Below, piece by piece: positions 31,636-40,701 of a DNA stretch of 42,449 nt. The stretch is from positions 1 to 42,449 of the forward strand of contig CAZBRO010000038.1 of assembly GCA_964494505.1 (NCBI GenBank), in the 5' to 3' direction. Below the pieces are notes generated by a model. It ran no database searches. It had not been told where the DNA came from and saw only the letters and a list, made by a program, of their open reading frames with translations. The stretch comes from CAIYRG01 sp964494505 (GTDB lineage Bacteria > Pseudomonadota > Alphaproteobacteria > Micropepsales > Micropepsaceae). Position 1 is the stretch's first letter. Each line of letters starts with the position of its first letter. The position numbers and the translations under genes were made by a program.

Positions 31636-31661
31636 GCCGGGGCGGGTCATCCCGCCCCGGC
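31636..31661 (+). terminator. Rho-independent terminator after DUF736 gene
   Basis: GCCGGGGCGGG and CCCGCCCCGGC form a perfect 11-bp stem around TCAT, followed by ATTTGCGTCTTT. Confidence 0.85.
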
Positions 31662-31731
31662 ATTTGCGTCTTTACACGTAGTCCTCGCCCAGACGGCTCC
31701 CGCGAATTCGCGGTTGAGGTAAGATCGGCCG

Positions 31732-31935
31732 ATGACATCCGATCTGGACATCTGGCGTTCGGCGCTACTCCTAGTCACGCAGCACGGCGACGATGCGGTG
31801 TTCGTCGCGTGCGGCCGGATTGACGCTATGATCGAGCGCGGCGATCCGGCGGGGGAGGGGACATGGAAACGGGTGCTCGCGGCCGTCAGAGAATTGCGTC
31901 GCCCGAATCGAGAACCCGGGGAACGGCTCCACTGA
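31732..31935 (+). CDS. Small DUF6961-like protein
   Basis: The product has 67 residues (MTSDLDIWRSALLLVTQHGD). The pattern of an IW.ALL..QHG start and a GRIDAMIERGDPAGEGTWKRVL helix resembles DUF6961, small plasmid- and phage-associated proteins. Its end overlaps the next gene by 73 bases in another frame if that gene starts at 31863. Confidence 0.65.
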   Translation: MTSDLDIWRSALLLVTQHGDDAVFVACGRIDAMIERGDPAGEGTWKRVLAAVRELRRPNREPGERLH

Positions 31936-32096
31936 CGCCGAAAAGCCCGTGTCCCCATTGCGGCAAGCCGTTGAACCTCTTTCGCGCGCGTTCGGTCATG
32001 ACACTGTTCGCCCGCCGACTGTACCTGCGTTGTCAGGGCTGGCCGCGTTGCGATTTCTACGTGCGATACAAGCCACGCGCCGCCAATGACCGCTGA
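31863..32096 (+). CDS. Small zinc-ribbon protein
   Basis: The product has up to 77 residues. CPHCGKPLNLF and a second set RCQGWPRCDFYV give a CxxC...CxxxxxC layout, similar to Ogr/Delta-type zinc fingers. The first 25 residues overlap the previous gene and look unlike protein (RGRQRIASPESRTRGTAP), so translation may begin later. The downstream ~260 bases to 32354 are a GC-rich leader without a gene. Confidence 0.6.
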   Translation: METGARGRQRIASPESRTRGTAPLTPKSPCPHCGKPLNLFRARSVMTLFARRLYLRCQGWPRCDFYVRYKPRAANDR

Positions 32097-32354
32097 CCGA
32101 CGCCGCATGCGCGGCGCACTGAGTGCAGGGCGCGCATCGTGTTTTCCACGCCTGCCGCCCGCCAGGGCCTCGGATTGATGGCGAAGGTTTACGGCCGGGC
32201 GGGGCACCGCCTTCGGCTGGCGCAAGCCGCCTTCCGCCGTACCGTGCCGGCACGGTCTCCCGAGAAGGGGCCTGCGCCTGCCCCTGATCCCCGTCCGTTT
32301 CCCCGCGCCATCGAGGCCCCGCTTTGGCGGCCTCCCAGCGAGAAGGGAAACACG

Positions 32355-32723
32355 ATGACCAGCACCAAGACACTCACCCAGGCCGACCTCACGCAGTTCA
32401 CCGGAACGGAACAGTGGTATCGTCACGCACTGGTTCGCGATGTCCTGTTCACGGATGGCGTCAAGTATGTCGCCGACAACGCAGGCGCGTATTGGCTCAT
32501 CGATGAAATCGCCTTCGCGCAGCGCAGTGACGCGCGCGTTGCCGCCGAGGAATTCCAGAACTGGAAATTGGCGGTCAACGCCGACAAAACCGCCGTGCTC
32601 ACCTGCGACGACGGCAACGGCGACGTCGTTTTCACCAAGCGGATCGAGTTCACAGACTTTCCGCTCGACGAGATCGCGCTGTATTTCACGAACAGCGTGA
32701 TCCTGCTCCCGAGCGAGTATTGA
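32355..32723 (+). CDS. DUF6876-like small plasmid protein
   Basis: The product has 122 residues from the ATG at 32355, preceded by GAGAAGGGAA; longer upstream frames are leader. LTQFTGTEQWYRHALVRDVLFTDG is split here as LTQFTGTEQWYRH and VLFTDGVKYVADNAGAYWLID, the pattern I recall for DUF6876. These are single-domain cytoplasmic proteins of unknown role. A perfect terminator follows six bases after its stop. Confidence 0.82.
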   Translation: MTSTKTLTQADLTQFTGTEQWYRHALVRDVLFTDGVKYVADNAGAYWLIDEIAFAQRSDARVAAEEFQNWKLAVNADKTAVLTCDDGNGDVVFTKRIEFTDFPLDEIALYFTNSVILLPSEY

Positions 32724-32729
32724 CCGGCG

Positions 32730-32753
32730 AAAGGCCGCCTTCGGGCGGCCTTT
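32730..32753. terminator. Bidirectional terminator between convergent genes
   Basis: AAAGGCCGCC and GGCGGCCTTT form a perfect 10-bp stem around the stable tetraloop TTCG, followed by CCTC. It ends both the DUF6876 gene and the minus-strand nuclease gene. Confidence 0.88.
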
Positions 32754-32773
32754 CCTCACGCTGTGCCGAGCGG

Positions 32774-33592
32774 CTATCGGAAAGCAGCGTTGAGCAGCCA
32801 GGCGAGGCGGATTCCGGCTTTCTCCAATTGGGCGGCGGCGACGCCCCGCTCCGAAGCAGCGTAGCTCGCCGGCAAAATGATCGGCGCCTGCGTTCCACCG
32901 GCACCCGAGACCTTGGCGTAGATTTCGGCGCTCGCGACTTGAAACGATTCATTGGCCCAGTCTTGCGCGTCGCCCGCCTGCCACTTTTTGCGGTCGGCAG
33001 CGGTCACGCGCGCGCGCAGATCATTGGCGAGCGCGCCGGCATCCGTCCCGAGAGATTGAACCACGGCGGTATCCCAAACAGCGTGGAGTTCGCTTCGTTT
33101 ACCCGCGAGCACAACGCGGACCTGGTTGCCGCCGCGATCGCCGTTGTCGGCCGCGTGCATGGGTTGGTGGATGTCCCCGACGAAGTGGATGAGAAAACGC
33201 AGCGCCTCAGCCCTCACGGCCGGGGTGAGGCTGCGGTCGGCCACGATCGTCTTCTCACGCTCGATCTGTGCCACGACGCAATTGTTGCGGCGGCAATCGC
33301 GGCCGGGATCGTAGCCGGCGCTCCCGATGGGGATGTCGACGAAATGCCACGGCGCGGTGTTGGGACGGCCGCGGCGGATTTCGTCCGCCCAGGTGGAGAC
33401 TTCGATCATGGATTGCTCGGCATCGCCGCCGAGCAATTCCGCCACCTGCGAGCGCGCCGCCGGCATCAGCTCGCGAGCGGCGATTTCGGCGACGATATGA
33501 TGGCCCTCGACGCCCCACGCGAAACACGGTGCGGGGGCGAGGGCAATTGCCAGGGCAATGGCGAGGAGTCTTGGTTTCAGGTGGAGCGCCAT
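32774..33592 (-). CDS. Exported S1/P1-type zinc nuclease
   Basis: The product has 272 residues from the ATG at 33592; an in-frame Met at 33622 is less likely. A signal peptide (residues 1-25, ALAIALAPAPCFA) ends right before WGVEGHHIVAEIA. In S1/P1 nucleases the mature N-terminal Trp binds zinc, as fits here. Further metal ligands are in WHFVDIP, RFLIHFVGDIHQPMHAAD and LHAVWDT. The enzyme cleaves single-stranded nucleic acid in the periplasm or outside. Its presence beside transfer genes is unusual. It is convergent with the DUF6876 gene, with a shared terminator. Confidence 0.9.
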   Translation of the reverse strand: MALHLKPRLLAIALAIALAPAPCFAWGVEGHHIVAEIAARELMPAARSQVAELLGGDAEQSMIEVSTWADEIRRGRPNTAPWHFVDIPIGSAGYDPGRDCRRNNCVVAQIEREKTIVADRSLTPAVRAEALRFLIHFVGDIHQPMHAADNGDRGGNQVRVVLAGKRSELHAVWDTAVVQSLGTDAGALANDLRARVTAADRKKWQAGDAQDWANESFQVASAEIYAKVSGAGGTQAPIILPASYAASERGVAAAQLEKAGIRLAWLLNAAFR

Positions 33593-33625
33593 GGCAGACT
33601 TGTAACACCGGATCGCGCCCAAGGC

Positions 33626-34000
33626 TCATCCCAACGTGGAGCTTCTCCCGCTTCGCAGGGCCTCGCGGGCGGCCGAGCGCCAAAGGACGCGTTGCCCGGC
33701 CACGAGCAGGCGATCGCGAGGCCGCACGATGGCCCGGTTCAAAACATCGCTGAGGTGATCGGCGAAAACAGGATCAAGCCGCGCATGGGCAAGAACGGCG
33801 GCGCCGACGATGATTTTTCGGCGGGTGTCGCGCTTGCGGCGTGAAATGCGGACGCGCGCATCCATCGCAGCGAGCTGGTTTTCGATGCGCTCCTTGCGCC
33901 GGAGCAGGAACGCCCGGCGAGCGCTGACACGCGGAGGTTCCGCCGCGCGCAAATATTGATTGGTTAATCCCGTATTAACCATGAGCAGTCCATAAGTCAT
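33626..34000 (-). CDS. traD: TraD-like relaxosome protein (Ti type)
   Basis: The product has 124 residues. The core RRKRDTRRKIIVGAAVLAHARLD followed by PRDRLLVAGQ matches the small TraD of Ti and related plasmids, beside the MobQ relaxase gene. It is divergent from the relaxase across a candidate oriT. The N-terminal ~35 residues are longer than in Ti TraD. Confidence 0.72.
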   Translation of the reverse strand: MTYGLLMVNTGLTNQYLRAAEPPRVSARRAFLLRRKERIENQLAAMDARVRISRRKRDTRRKIIVGAAVLAHARLDPVFADHLSDVLNRAIVRPRDRLLVAGQRVLWRSAAREALRSGRSSTLG

Positions 34001-34054
34001 TGCGGATCATCAGTACAATGACGGATCGCATAGCACAGACTAGAACCAAGAGTC

Positions 34055-34100
34055 ACGAAGTGCGCGGTTATACGTTGCTGCGCAACGTCCGCGGCATTGG
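34055..34100 (+). other. Candidate origin of transfer (MobQ/Ti type)
   Basis: An AAGTGCGCGGTTATACGTTGC stretch, split as AAGTGCGCGG and TTATACGTTGC, is followed by GCAACGT, forming a perfect 7-bp hairpin (34072-34088, loop TGC). This resembles Ti/RSF1010-family oriT sequences with a GCGC...TTATACG core and an adjacent hairpin. It lies between divergent traD and the MobQ relaxase gene, the expected place. Confidence 0.6.
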
Positions 34101-34432
34101 CGCTGCCTCTGCACACCGGCCAGGACTGTCGCGTCCCGGCACCCACGACGATGGGCGTTCCTGCCCCTCGACCCTGACCAGCCGTGCGCCGGCTGGACGC
34201 GCGCCAGGGTGTTCCCACCCTGGACCGGGTTGCGGTGGAATTGCCCCCGTTCGGCGACATGCGCCGCCTTTGGCCGCGCTTCGCCTCACCCCCCGCGCCA
34301 GGGCTTTCGCGCCCATGCGGCGACTTACGCGGCCCTTGGCCTCGGTTCGCCGCATCCCACGACCCGAAGCGCTGCTCCGGGACCACAGAACGGAATGCGG
34401 TTTCGCATCCCGCTCGCGCCGCGACGCACCCC
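34101..34432. other. Leader of the MobQ relaxase gene with imperfect tandem repeat
   Basis: No separate gene. Two imperfect copies of a stretch with CGC-GCC(T)TTGGCC-CG-TTCGCC-CA-CCC lie at about 34253-34296 and 34319-34363. The open frame upstream of 34433 reads through this and is not conserved. Confidence 0.5.
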
Positions 34433-35383
34433 ATGGCGATCTATCGCTTTGAAGCGAAGATCGTGAGCCGCTCGGCGGGTCGCTCCGCGACGGCCGCCGC
34501 TGCCTATCGTGCCGCGACCAGGCTCACCGACTCGCGCACGGGTCTTGCGTTCAACTACAGCCGCAAGCGGGGCGTCCTGCATACGGAGATATTGGCGCCC
34601 GCCGATGCACCCGATTGGATGGGTGACCGGTCCCGATTGTGGAACGCCGTCGAGATCGCCGAAAAGCGTAAAGACGCCCAGCTCGCCCGCGACCTGGTTC
34701 TTTCCCTGCCGCACGAGCTGACTCATGAGCAGCGTGTCGTGCTGATCCGTGAGTTCGCCGGCGAGGCGTTCGTCGCGCGCGGCATGATCGCCGATGTCGC
34801 GATTCATGCCCCCGATCATCGGGGCGATGACCGCAATCATCATGCCCATGTGCTCCTGACGATGCGCAGCCTGATGGGGCAGGGGTTCGGCCCCAAGGTG
34901 CGCGACTGGAACGAAACCTCCCAGCTTGAGGCTTGGCGGGCAGGGTGGGCGATGGCCGTCAACCGCCACCTGGAGCGGGCAGGGTGCCCCGCACGCGTCG
35001 ATCACCGCAGCCTCGCCGGCCAGGGCCTCACCCAAGAGCCGGAGCCCAAGCAGGGTCCGGTCGCGACCGAGATGGAGCGGGACGGCTGTGTGTCTCACGC
35101 CGGCGAAGATCGCCGCGCCGCGAAGGAGAGGAACCGGGAACGGGAAGCCCTGACCGATGAGCTGCAGGCGATCAACGCCGAACTTGAAGCCGAGAGCGAC
35201 GCCGCACCGTTCGAGGTCCCACAGAAGGCGGCACGGAAAATTTCGAGAGGGGCGTGGAGCCGGTATCTGTACGAGCTATGGCAGACCGTCGCTCGGGGAA
35301 TCACCAAACCAATCGCGCATCTCGTGAAGAGGGCAGGGCGGGAATTTGGGCGGCGGTCTGTGCGGAATCGGCGGTTGGAATAG
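34433..35383 (+). CDS. MobQ-family relaxase (MobA/MobL type)
   Basis: The product has 316 residues from the ATG at 34433 (MAIYRFEAKIVSRSAGRSA). The N-terminal MobA/MobL domain has the GRSATAAAAYRAATR box with the catalytic Tyr region and the HUH motif DRNHHAHVLL (about residues 134-143). It nicks the oriT next to its gene and leads the strand into the recipient. The C-terminal part is a charged coil (ELQAINAELEAES) without a helicase or primase, so it is shorter than Ti TraA. A second relaxase gene lies downstream. Confidence 0.88.
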   Translation: MAIYRFEAKIVSRSAGRSATAAAAYRAATRLTDSRTGLAFNYSRKRGVLHTEILAPADAPDWMGDRSRLWNAVEIAEKRKDAQLARDLVLSLPHELTHEQRVVLIREFAGEAFVARGMIADVAIHAPDHRGDDRNHHAHVLLTMRSLMGQGFGPKVRDWNETSQLEAWRAGWAMAVNRHLERAGCPARVDHRSLAGQGLTQEPEPKQGPVATEMERDGCVSHAGEDRRAAKERNREREALTDELQAINAELEAESDAAPFEVPQKAARKISRGAWSRYLYELWQTVARGITKPIAHLVKRAGREFGRRSVRNRRLE

Positions 35384-35467
35384 CTTTGGTCTTGTGGTGG
35401 GTTTTCTTTTTTGGGCATTGAGGGTAAGGTCTGAATGCTGAGAAAGTGTGAAAAGTAGCCAGATAGC

Positions 35468-35484
35468 TAATTCCCCTGGAATTA
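35468..35484. other. Perfect 7-3-7 palindrome before mobC; possible second oriT
   Basis: TAATTCC and GGAATTA flank CCT, in the 131-bp non-coding gap between the two relaxase regions. MobP-type origins of transfer often lie directly upstream of mobC with an inverted repeat beside the nic site. No nic consensus is clear. Confidence 0.35.
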
Positions 35485-35514
35485 AGTCTGGCCCTTCGGG
35501 GGAAATGAACCCTC

Positions 35515-35868
35515 ATGGCGCGCCTCGAACAATCCTATGCCGGCGAATTCCGCACGGCGAGCGTGACGGTGCAGCTCACACCAAGCGAGCGGGCGCAGCT
35601 TGAACAACGCGCGGCAGAGGAGGGCGCCCGGCTTAGCGCGTATATGCGGGATCTGTGTCTGCGCCGCTCGGGCGCCGCGGGCATCGTCGCCGGGACACGC
35701 CGCAATCCGGAAGCCAAAGCCCTCATGGCCGAGCTGCGCGCCATAGGGAATAACCTCAACCAGCTCGCCCGCCACGCCAACACGACAGAGGAATCGCCCG
35801 CCACCCGAGAGCTGCGGGCGATTCTTGGAACGCTCAAGATCGCCATGGCACGGGTGATCGCGCTGTGA
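35515..35868 (+). CDS. mobC: MobC-family relaxosome accessory protein
   Basis: The product has 117 residues. An N-terminal RHH-like part (ASVTVQLTPSERAQLEQRAAEEG, split at QLT) is followed by ELRAIGNNLNQLARHAN, the signature of MobC (PF05713). It helps open DNA at oriT for a MobP relaxase. It overlaps the next gene by four bases. Confidence 0.9.
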   Translation: MARLEQSYAGEFRTASVTVQLTPSERAQLEQRAAEEGARLSAYMRDLCLRRSGAAGIVAGTRRNPEAKALMAELRAIGNNLNQLARHANTTEESPATRELRAILGTLKIAMARVIAL

Positions 35869-38216
35869 TTCCACGCTGCAAAGTCGGCAAGGGTGTGACG
35901 GGGGCCGTGCGCTACGCACTTGGCGAAGGCCGCGACTATGAAACCGGCGCGCACCGGACCCTGGAACCCGGCGCCGAAAGCCGCGTGGGCTGGATCGGTG
36001 GCACCGGATTCGGGTTTGCCGTCGAGAGCAGAGAGGACGCTGAGCTTGCGCGGCGGGTCATGGAATTCGACGCGCTAAACCAGTCGAGCCGCACCAAACT
36101 CTGCGAGAAGGATTGCGTTCACATGTCGCTTGGCTGGCGGCCGGGCGAAACCCCAAGCCAGGAGGTGATGGAGGCCGCCGCCCACGATGCCCTCAAATCG
36201 ATCGGCATGGAGAACGCCAAGGCGGTTTTCGCCGCCCATACCGATGAGCATTATGCCCATGTCCATATCGTCGCCTCAAAGATCAATCCAGAGACGGACC
36301 GGGCCTACGATCTCAAGGAGAATTACCTCAAGCTCTCCAAATGGGCCGAGCGCTATGAGCGGGAACATGGTGGGGTTGTCTGCTTGCGCCGCGAGGAAGC
36401 CAACCAGTTACGCGATGCCATCGACGGTCGCGACGCCGGCGCCGTGCTCGACCTGATGACTCAGCAGCGCTCGGCTTTCACCGGGCGCGAGCTCGAACGC
36501 GCGCTGGAAAAACAGATTAGAAGCGAATTCGCCCGGGAGCAGTTTGCCGAACAGATTCTCAACCACCCCGAGACCGTCCGTCTTTCCGACGAGGCCCACG
36601 GGCCGACCACGCGCTACTCGACCAACACGGTGCTGGAGGCCGAGCAGCATGTTTTGAGAGCAGCCGACGGTCTTGTGCGCAATGGCGGGCACCAAGTCGG
36701 CGAGCATCTGAAAGCGTCTGTCCTGAACAGTGCGGAGTTCGATGGGATCAGCCGGGAGCAGGCCCTGGCCTTCCGGCACGCCACAGGAGACGAGGGGCTG
36801 GCCCTGATCGACGGCCAGGCGGGCACCGGCAAGAGCTTCACCCTGGCCGCGATCCGCGAAGCCTATGAGGCCCAGGGGTACAGGGTGGTGGGCCTCGCCC
36901 CCACCCACGCCGTCGCTGAAGACATGCAGGCCGACGGCTTCGCGCGCGCCCGCACCGTCCACAGCGAATTGTTTGCCCTCAACAACGGCCGCACGCAGTG
37001 GAACGGGCGCACCGCCGTCATGGTGGACGAGGCGGCGATGCTCGACACCAAGATCATGGCGGTGCTAACCGCGCATGCCCATGAGGCGGGTGCGAAGCTG
37101 ATTCTGGTCGGCGACGACCGGCAGCTTTCCAGCATCGACCGCGGCGGCATGTTCGGCGTCCTCAAGGATCGGTATGGGGCGGCCGAACTCAGCACGGTGC
37201 GCCGGCAGCACAAGAACGACGACCGCCGCGCGGCCGAGCTCATGGCCGAAGGGAATTTTCATGGGGCCCTTGAGATGTACGACGCCAAGGGCGCCATCCA
37301 TTGGACGCGCACCCAGGACGAAGCTCGGGACGCCCTGGTGAAACAGTGGGCCAAGGATAGCGCCGCGGCGCCCACCAAGTCCCGGTTTGTGCTGGCATAT
37401 ACCAATGATGACGTTGCGGCGCTCAATTCCGATATCAGGCAGGTACGGGTCGAACGGGGCGATCTCGGCCCGTCGCACACGCTTCCGACGACCCAGGGGC
37501 CGCAGGAATTTGCTTCCGGGGACCGGGTTCTATTCACGGGGACCGACAATCGGCGCGGCCTCTCCAACGGCCGTGCCGGCACGGTGGAGAACATCGAGGG
37601 GACCGAAATCACCATGCGCCTCGATGGCCGCGGGCAGCGGTCCGTCACATTCGATGCCAAGGAATTTCGGGACTTCCAGCACGGCTACGCCGGAACGATC
37701 TACAAGGCGCAAGGGCGCACTCTCGATCAAACCTACCTTTACCACTCCGAACATTGGCGCGCGGCACCGAGCTACGTTGCGCTCACGAGGCACCGCGACA
37801 AGGCCGAGCTTTTTGTAGCCCGGAACACGGCCGAGGACGTGAAACAGCTCGGGCGACAGATGGCGCGTGTGGACGAGCGCCGTGCCGCTTCACATTTCCA
37901 CCGGGGGGACCAGAAGGAGCCTGTTCGGCCGCTCAGCGCGGGTCAGCTCTCGGCTTGGCTGAGTGATCCGCGGGCATCCAAGCGTCAGGAAACGGAACGC
38001 CGGGAGCGGGAACGCAGCCGAGGCGATAGCGATGAACCGGATACCAGCGCCCAAAAAGGCGCCAAGGAGGCCGGACATCACGCTACGCAAGGCGAAGTCA
38101 CCGGCGCTAAGGCCGCACGTATCCAGAAAATTCGAGCCGCTGGGGCTAAATTCGAAGCCGGCGAAAAGGCTCGGGGAGACTCCAAATCACGAGATCGCGG
38201 CGGCAATGGTCGATAG
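35865..38216 (+). CDS. MobP-type relaxase fused to a RecD/TraA-like helicase
   Basis: The product has 783 residues. The relaxase domain (1-~200) has Tyr17 (GAVRYALG) and the metal-binding HxHxH set His129, His132, His134 (HYAHVHIV), as in VirD2/MobP proteins. The helicase part has Walker A GQAGTGKS (317-324), Walker B VDEAAML, GDDRQLSSIDRGG, and the late YKAQGRTLDQTYL and YVALTRHRDK motifs of superfamily 1B. The C-terminal ~100 residues are charged. The helicase would unwind DNA in step with transfer. It is preceded by mobC (four-base overlap) and followed by the coupling-protein gene after 22 bases. Fusion of MobP with this helicase is less common than the MobQ-TraA fusion. Confidence 0.92.
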   Translation: MIPRCKVGKGVTGAVRYALGEGRDYETGAHRTLEPGAESRVGWIGGTGFGFAVESREDAELARRVMEFDALNQSSRTKLCEKDCVHMSLGWRPGETPSQEVMEAAAHDALKSIGMENAKAVFAAHTDEHYAHVHIVASKINPETDRAYDLKENYLKLSKWAERYEREHGGVVCLRREEANQLRDAIDGRDAGAVLDLMTQQRSAFTGRELERALEKQIRSEFAREQFAEQILNHPETVRLSDEAHGPTTRYSTNTVLEAEQHVLRAADGLVRNGGHQVGEHLKASVLNSAEFDGISREQALAFRHATGDEGLALIDGQAGTGKSFTLAAIREAYEAQGYRVVGLAPTHAVAEDMQADGFARARTVHSELFALNNGRTQWNGRTAVMVDEAAMLDTKIMAVLTAHAHEAGAKLILVGDDRQLSSIDRGGMFGVLKDRYGAAELSTVRRQHKNDDRRAAELMAEGNFHGALEMYDAKGAIHWTRTQDEARDALVKQWAKDSAAAPTKSRFVLAYTNDDVAALNSDIRQVRVERGDLGPSHTLPTTQGPQEFASGDRVLFTGTDNRRGLSNGRAGTVENIEGTEITMRLDGRGQRSVTFDAKEFRDFQHGYAGTIYKAQGRTLDQTYLYHSEHWRAAPSYVALTRHRDKAELFVARNTAEDVKQLGRQMARVDERRAASHFHRGDQKEPVRPLSAGQLSAWLSDPRASKRQETERRERERSRGDSDEPDTSAQKGAKEAGHHATQGEVTGAKAARIQKIRAAGAKFEAGEKARGDSKSRDRGGNGR

Positions 38217-38238
38217 CCCTGTCTAGAGAGTGCAACAC

Positions 38239-39744
38239 ATGGCGACAAACCTTGGGGCAACGGACGACGGCTGGGCAACGGACGGCGGCGTCTATTTCGG
38301 GTTCGGTGTGACGCCGACGAAAACGGAACCCCACCAATCGATTCTCGATGAAAAATGGGAGGTCGCGCCGGGGCGGATGAATTCGTATCCGAGCAGCGCC
38401 GATTTAGATAATTCGGGCGATCGACATCTGGTCACCGTGGGTCCCAACGGTTCCGGGAAAACACGACGGCTGCTAATCCCAAATCTCTACCGGCTCAAGA
38501 ACTGGTCTACGGTTGTTGTCGACATCAAAGGAGAGCTTGCCGCGCTGACCAGCACGTACCGGGCCGCTCAGCCGGGCCATAGGGTCCTCGTAATCGACCC
38601 CTTTGGCGTGATGACAAAAAACTACAAGCCCCTGGTGGACAAATATCCCTACCTTGTAAGCAACGGGTACAATCCGATCGCGGCGCTCGACCCCACCAGC
38701 GAGGAATTTCCCGACGACGCCCTCAGTCTGGCAGAAGCACTCATCCGTGAGCAGGGACAGGACCCGCACTGGAGTCAATCGGCTCAGGATCTGGTAGCTG
38801 CCGCCATCATGTTCGTGCGGCTCACCATGCCAGGGGGTGGTTCGCTCAGCGACGTGCGCGCGCTGCTCGGCCAGCCAGCGGAAGAATTCCGCGCCAGCGT
38901 AAACACGATGATGACCGCGGGAATCGAACATGACTGCGATGAGCTAACGGTCAAAGCCGGCCGGTTCGCTGAAATTACCGCTGAAAATAGGGAACTGAAC
39001 AGCGTCCTTTCGACGGCTCTGACACAGAGCCGATGGCTCGACAGCCGCCCGATCAAAGCAGACATCGCGAAGGGTGAATTCGATTTCTCGACCCTGAAGA
39101 AGCAGCCAACCACAATCTATTTGATCCTGCCTCCACGATATCTGGCTACGCATTCGACGTGGTTGCGCGTGATGATTACTTCAATTCTGTTGCCGTTGCT
39201 GCGGAGCGTGGAGACCGAGCGCGTGCCAGTATTGTTCATGCTCGATGAATTCGCCCAAATGGGTCATCTGGCTGTCATCGAGAACAATATGGCCCTCATG
39301 CGAGGCTACGGAGTGAAGCTGTGGCCGGTATTTCAGGACTTGGCTCAGGCCAAACACCTCTACAAAGATCGGTGGGAGAGCTTCGTCGGCAATGCCGGTG
39401 TCCTTCAGTCGTTCGCACCGCAAGACGTGACGACACAGGAATATCTCTCGAAGTTATCCGGCCAACGGCTCTATTGGCTCAAGACCGGCGGCACTTCGAC
39501 CAGCCAAAACCTCGGCAACCAGCCCTCACGCAGCACCGGCACCAGCGAAAATTTGCAGAATTTGCAGGGTCCGATTTATTGGCCGCAGGGGCTCGGCGCC
39601 ATGGACGTTGGTCAAGCGGTCCTCTTCTTACGCGAACGCCGGGCTCGCACTATCCGTGCCTGGCTTCCCGATCCCGAGCAGAAGGATGACCCTCTCGGCA
39701 TTCGTGCTCACTTGCAGCGAGCGAAGCGAGAGGCGGCCGGATAG
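38239..39744 (+). CDS. VirD4/TraG-type coupling protein lacking membrane helices
   Basis: The product has 501 residues from the ATG at 38239; a GTG at 38230 is alternative. Walker A GPNGSGKT is at 68-75, Walker B is VLFMLDEFAQMG, and the VVDIKGELAALT and VFQDLAQ boxes of TraG/VirD4 are present. It would bring the relaxase-DNA complex to a secretion channel. VirD4 proteins usually begin with two membrane helices; I see none. The membrane part might be provided by the following genes. Confidence 0.9.
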   Translation: MATNLGATDDGWATDGGVYFGFGVTPTKTEPHQSILDEKWEVAPGRMNSYPSSADLDNSGDRHLVTVGPNGSGKTRRLLIPNLYRLKNWSTVVVDIKGELAALTSTYRAAQPGHRVLVIDPFGVMTKNYKPLVDKYPYLVSNGYNPIAALDPTSEEFPDDALSLAEALIREQGQDPHWSQSAQDLVAAAIMFVRLTMPGGGSLSDVRALLGQPAEEFRASVNTMMTAGIEHDCDELTVKAGRFAEITAENRELNSVLSTALTQSRWLDSRPIKADIAKGEFDFSTLKKQPTTIYLILPPRYLATHSTWLRVMITSILLPLLRSVETERVPVLFMLDEFAQMGHLAVIENNMALMRGYGVKLWPVFQDLAQAKHLYKDRWESFVGNAGVLQSFAPQDVTTQEYLSKLSGQRLYWLKTGGTSTSQNLGNQPSRSTGTSENLQNLQGPIYWPQGLGAMDVGQAVLFLRERRARTIRAWLPDPEQKDDPLGIRAHLQRAKREAAG

Positions 39745-39803
39745 ACGTTTACGAACGCGCGCAGCTTTGGCACAATACCGGCAACGCGACGGGGGTCGGG
39801 GCC

Positions 39804-40400
39804 GTGAACGATACCCAAAATGATCGAGAGATCGAATCCGAAGGTGCGCTAACCCGCGCCTTTGAAATGCGGCATCCCGGCGTCGCGATGGCATGGAAGT
39901 TGATCAGACATCGCCCCCTGTCTGGCTCGCTATTGGCCGCGGGATTTATGGTCGTCTCGACAGTTGCTTTCGAAGGAATGGGCGCCGCGAACACTCTCTT
40001 TCAACGCTGGGCCCAAACAAATTGGTATGCACCATTTGAATCGTACACGCGCATGGAGGGTCTTAACGCGGTTCAAAACGACCTTGAGGGGCAGGCTCTG
40101 CATCTCGGCGACAATGAGACGGTCCGCCACACCCTGCGATTTTATCCCCCCGACCCGTCCGACAGCTTGCCTGATTACTTGCCTTCCATCGACACGATCA
40201 GAGCGCGCGATCCGTCCGTGCTGACACGTCCCGCACAGACCTTGAAAATCGGACGAACGATCATTCCGGCGTTCATTGCGAACGGACAATTAGCGCAAAC
40301 GGCGGGATACGCGATCGTCTGGGATGGTGCCGTCTGGGGCTTGGTTCCGATCCGCGACTACACGGATGGAGCGCTTCCGATGGAGGATAAGAGCCAATGA
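39804..40400 (+). CDS. Single-pass membrane protein in the transfer operon
   Basis: The product has 198 residues from a GTG at 39804, preceded by G-rich sequence. One hydrophobic helix is at about residues 41-58 (SLLAAGFMVVSTVAFEG), with ~40 cytoplasmic and ~140 periplasmic residues. The latter part (YAIVWDGAVWGLVPIRDY) is beta-like. I do not recognise the family. It overlaps the next gene by four bases (ATGA). Confidence 0.7.
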   Translation: MNDTQNDREIESEGALTRAFEMRHPGVAMAWKLIRHRPLSGSLLAAGFMVVSTVAFEGMGAANTLFQRWAQTNWYAPFESYTRMEGLNAVQNDLEGQALHLGDNETVRHTLRFYPPDPSDSLPDYLPSIDTIRARDPSVLTRPAQTLKIGRTIIPAFIANGQLAQTAGYAIVWDGAVWGLVPIRDYTDGALPMEDKSQ

Positions 40401-40654
40401 TCGACCGATGCTTGGCGGCGCTGTTTGGGTTGGCAACCGCAGCTCTGACCTATTTGGGTTTCCAGCATGTTTGGGAAGAGAGGCCGATGCTTTGGGCGCT
40501 GCCGGTTATCTTTGCCGTTTTGAGCCTGGGCTTCATGGTCCATGACGAAGAAATGCGCAGTAGGCGAAATAGGTCGCGCCGCGAGCAGCTTGCGCATGAA
40601 AAGATTCGGGACGTGACCCGACAGCAAGTTCATGGTGGAGCGCCCGACGAATGA
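40397..40654 (+). CDS. Small two-helix membrane protein
   Basis: The product has 85 residues. Two hydrophobic helices (CLAALFGLATAALTYLGF and MLWALPVIFAVLSLGFMV) are followed by a basic tail (RSRRNRSRREQ). Family unknown. It overlaps both neighbours by four bases in the chain of membrane genes after the coupling protein. Confidence 0.7.
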   Translation: MIDRCLAALFGLATAALTYLGFQHVWEERPMLWALPVIFAVLSLGFMVHDEEMRSRRNRSRREQLAHEKIRDVTRQQVHGGAPDE

Positions 40655-40701
40655 TCGACCTAACCGGGAGCGCGTGGCACACCCTAGTAGTAGGGAGAAA
40701 C

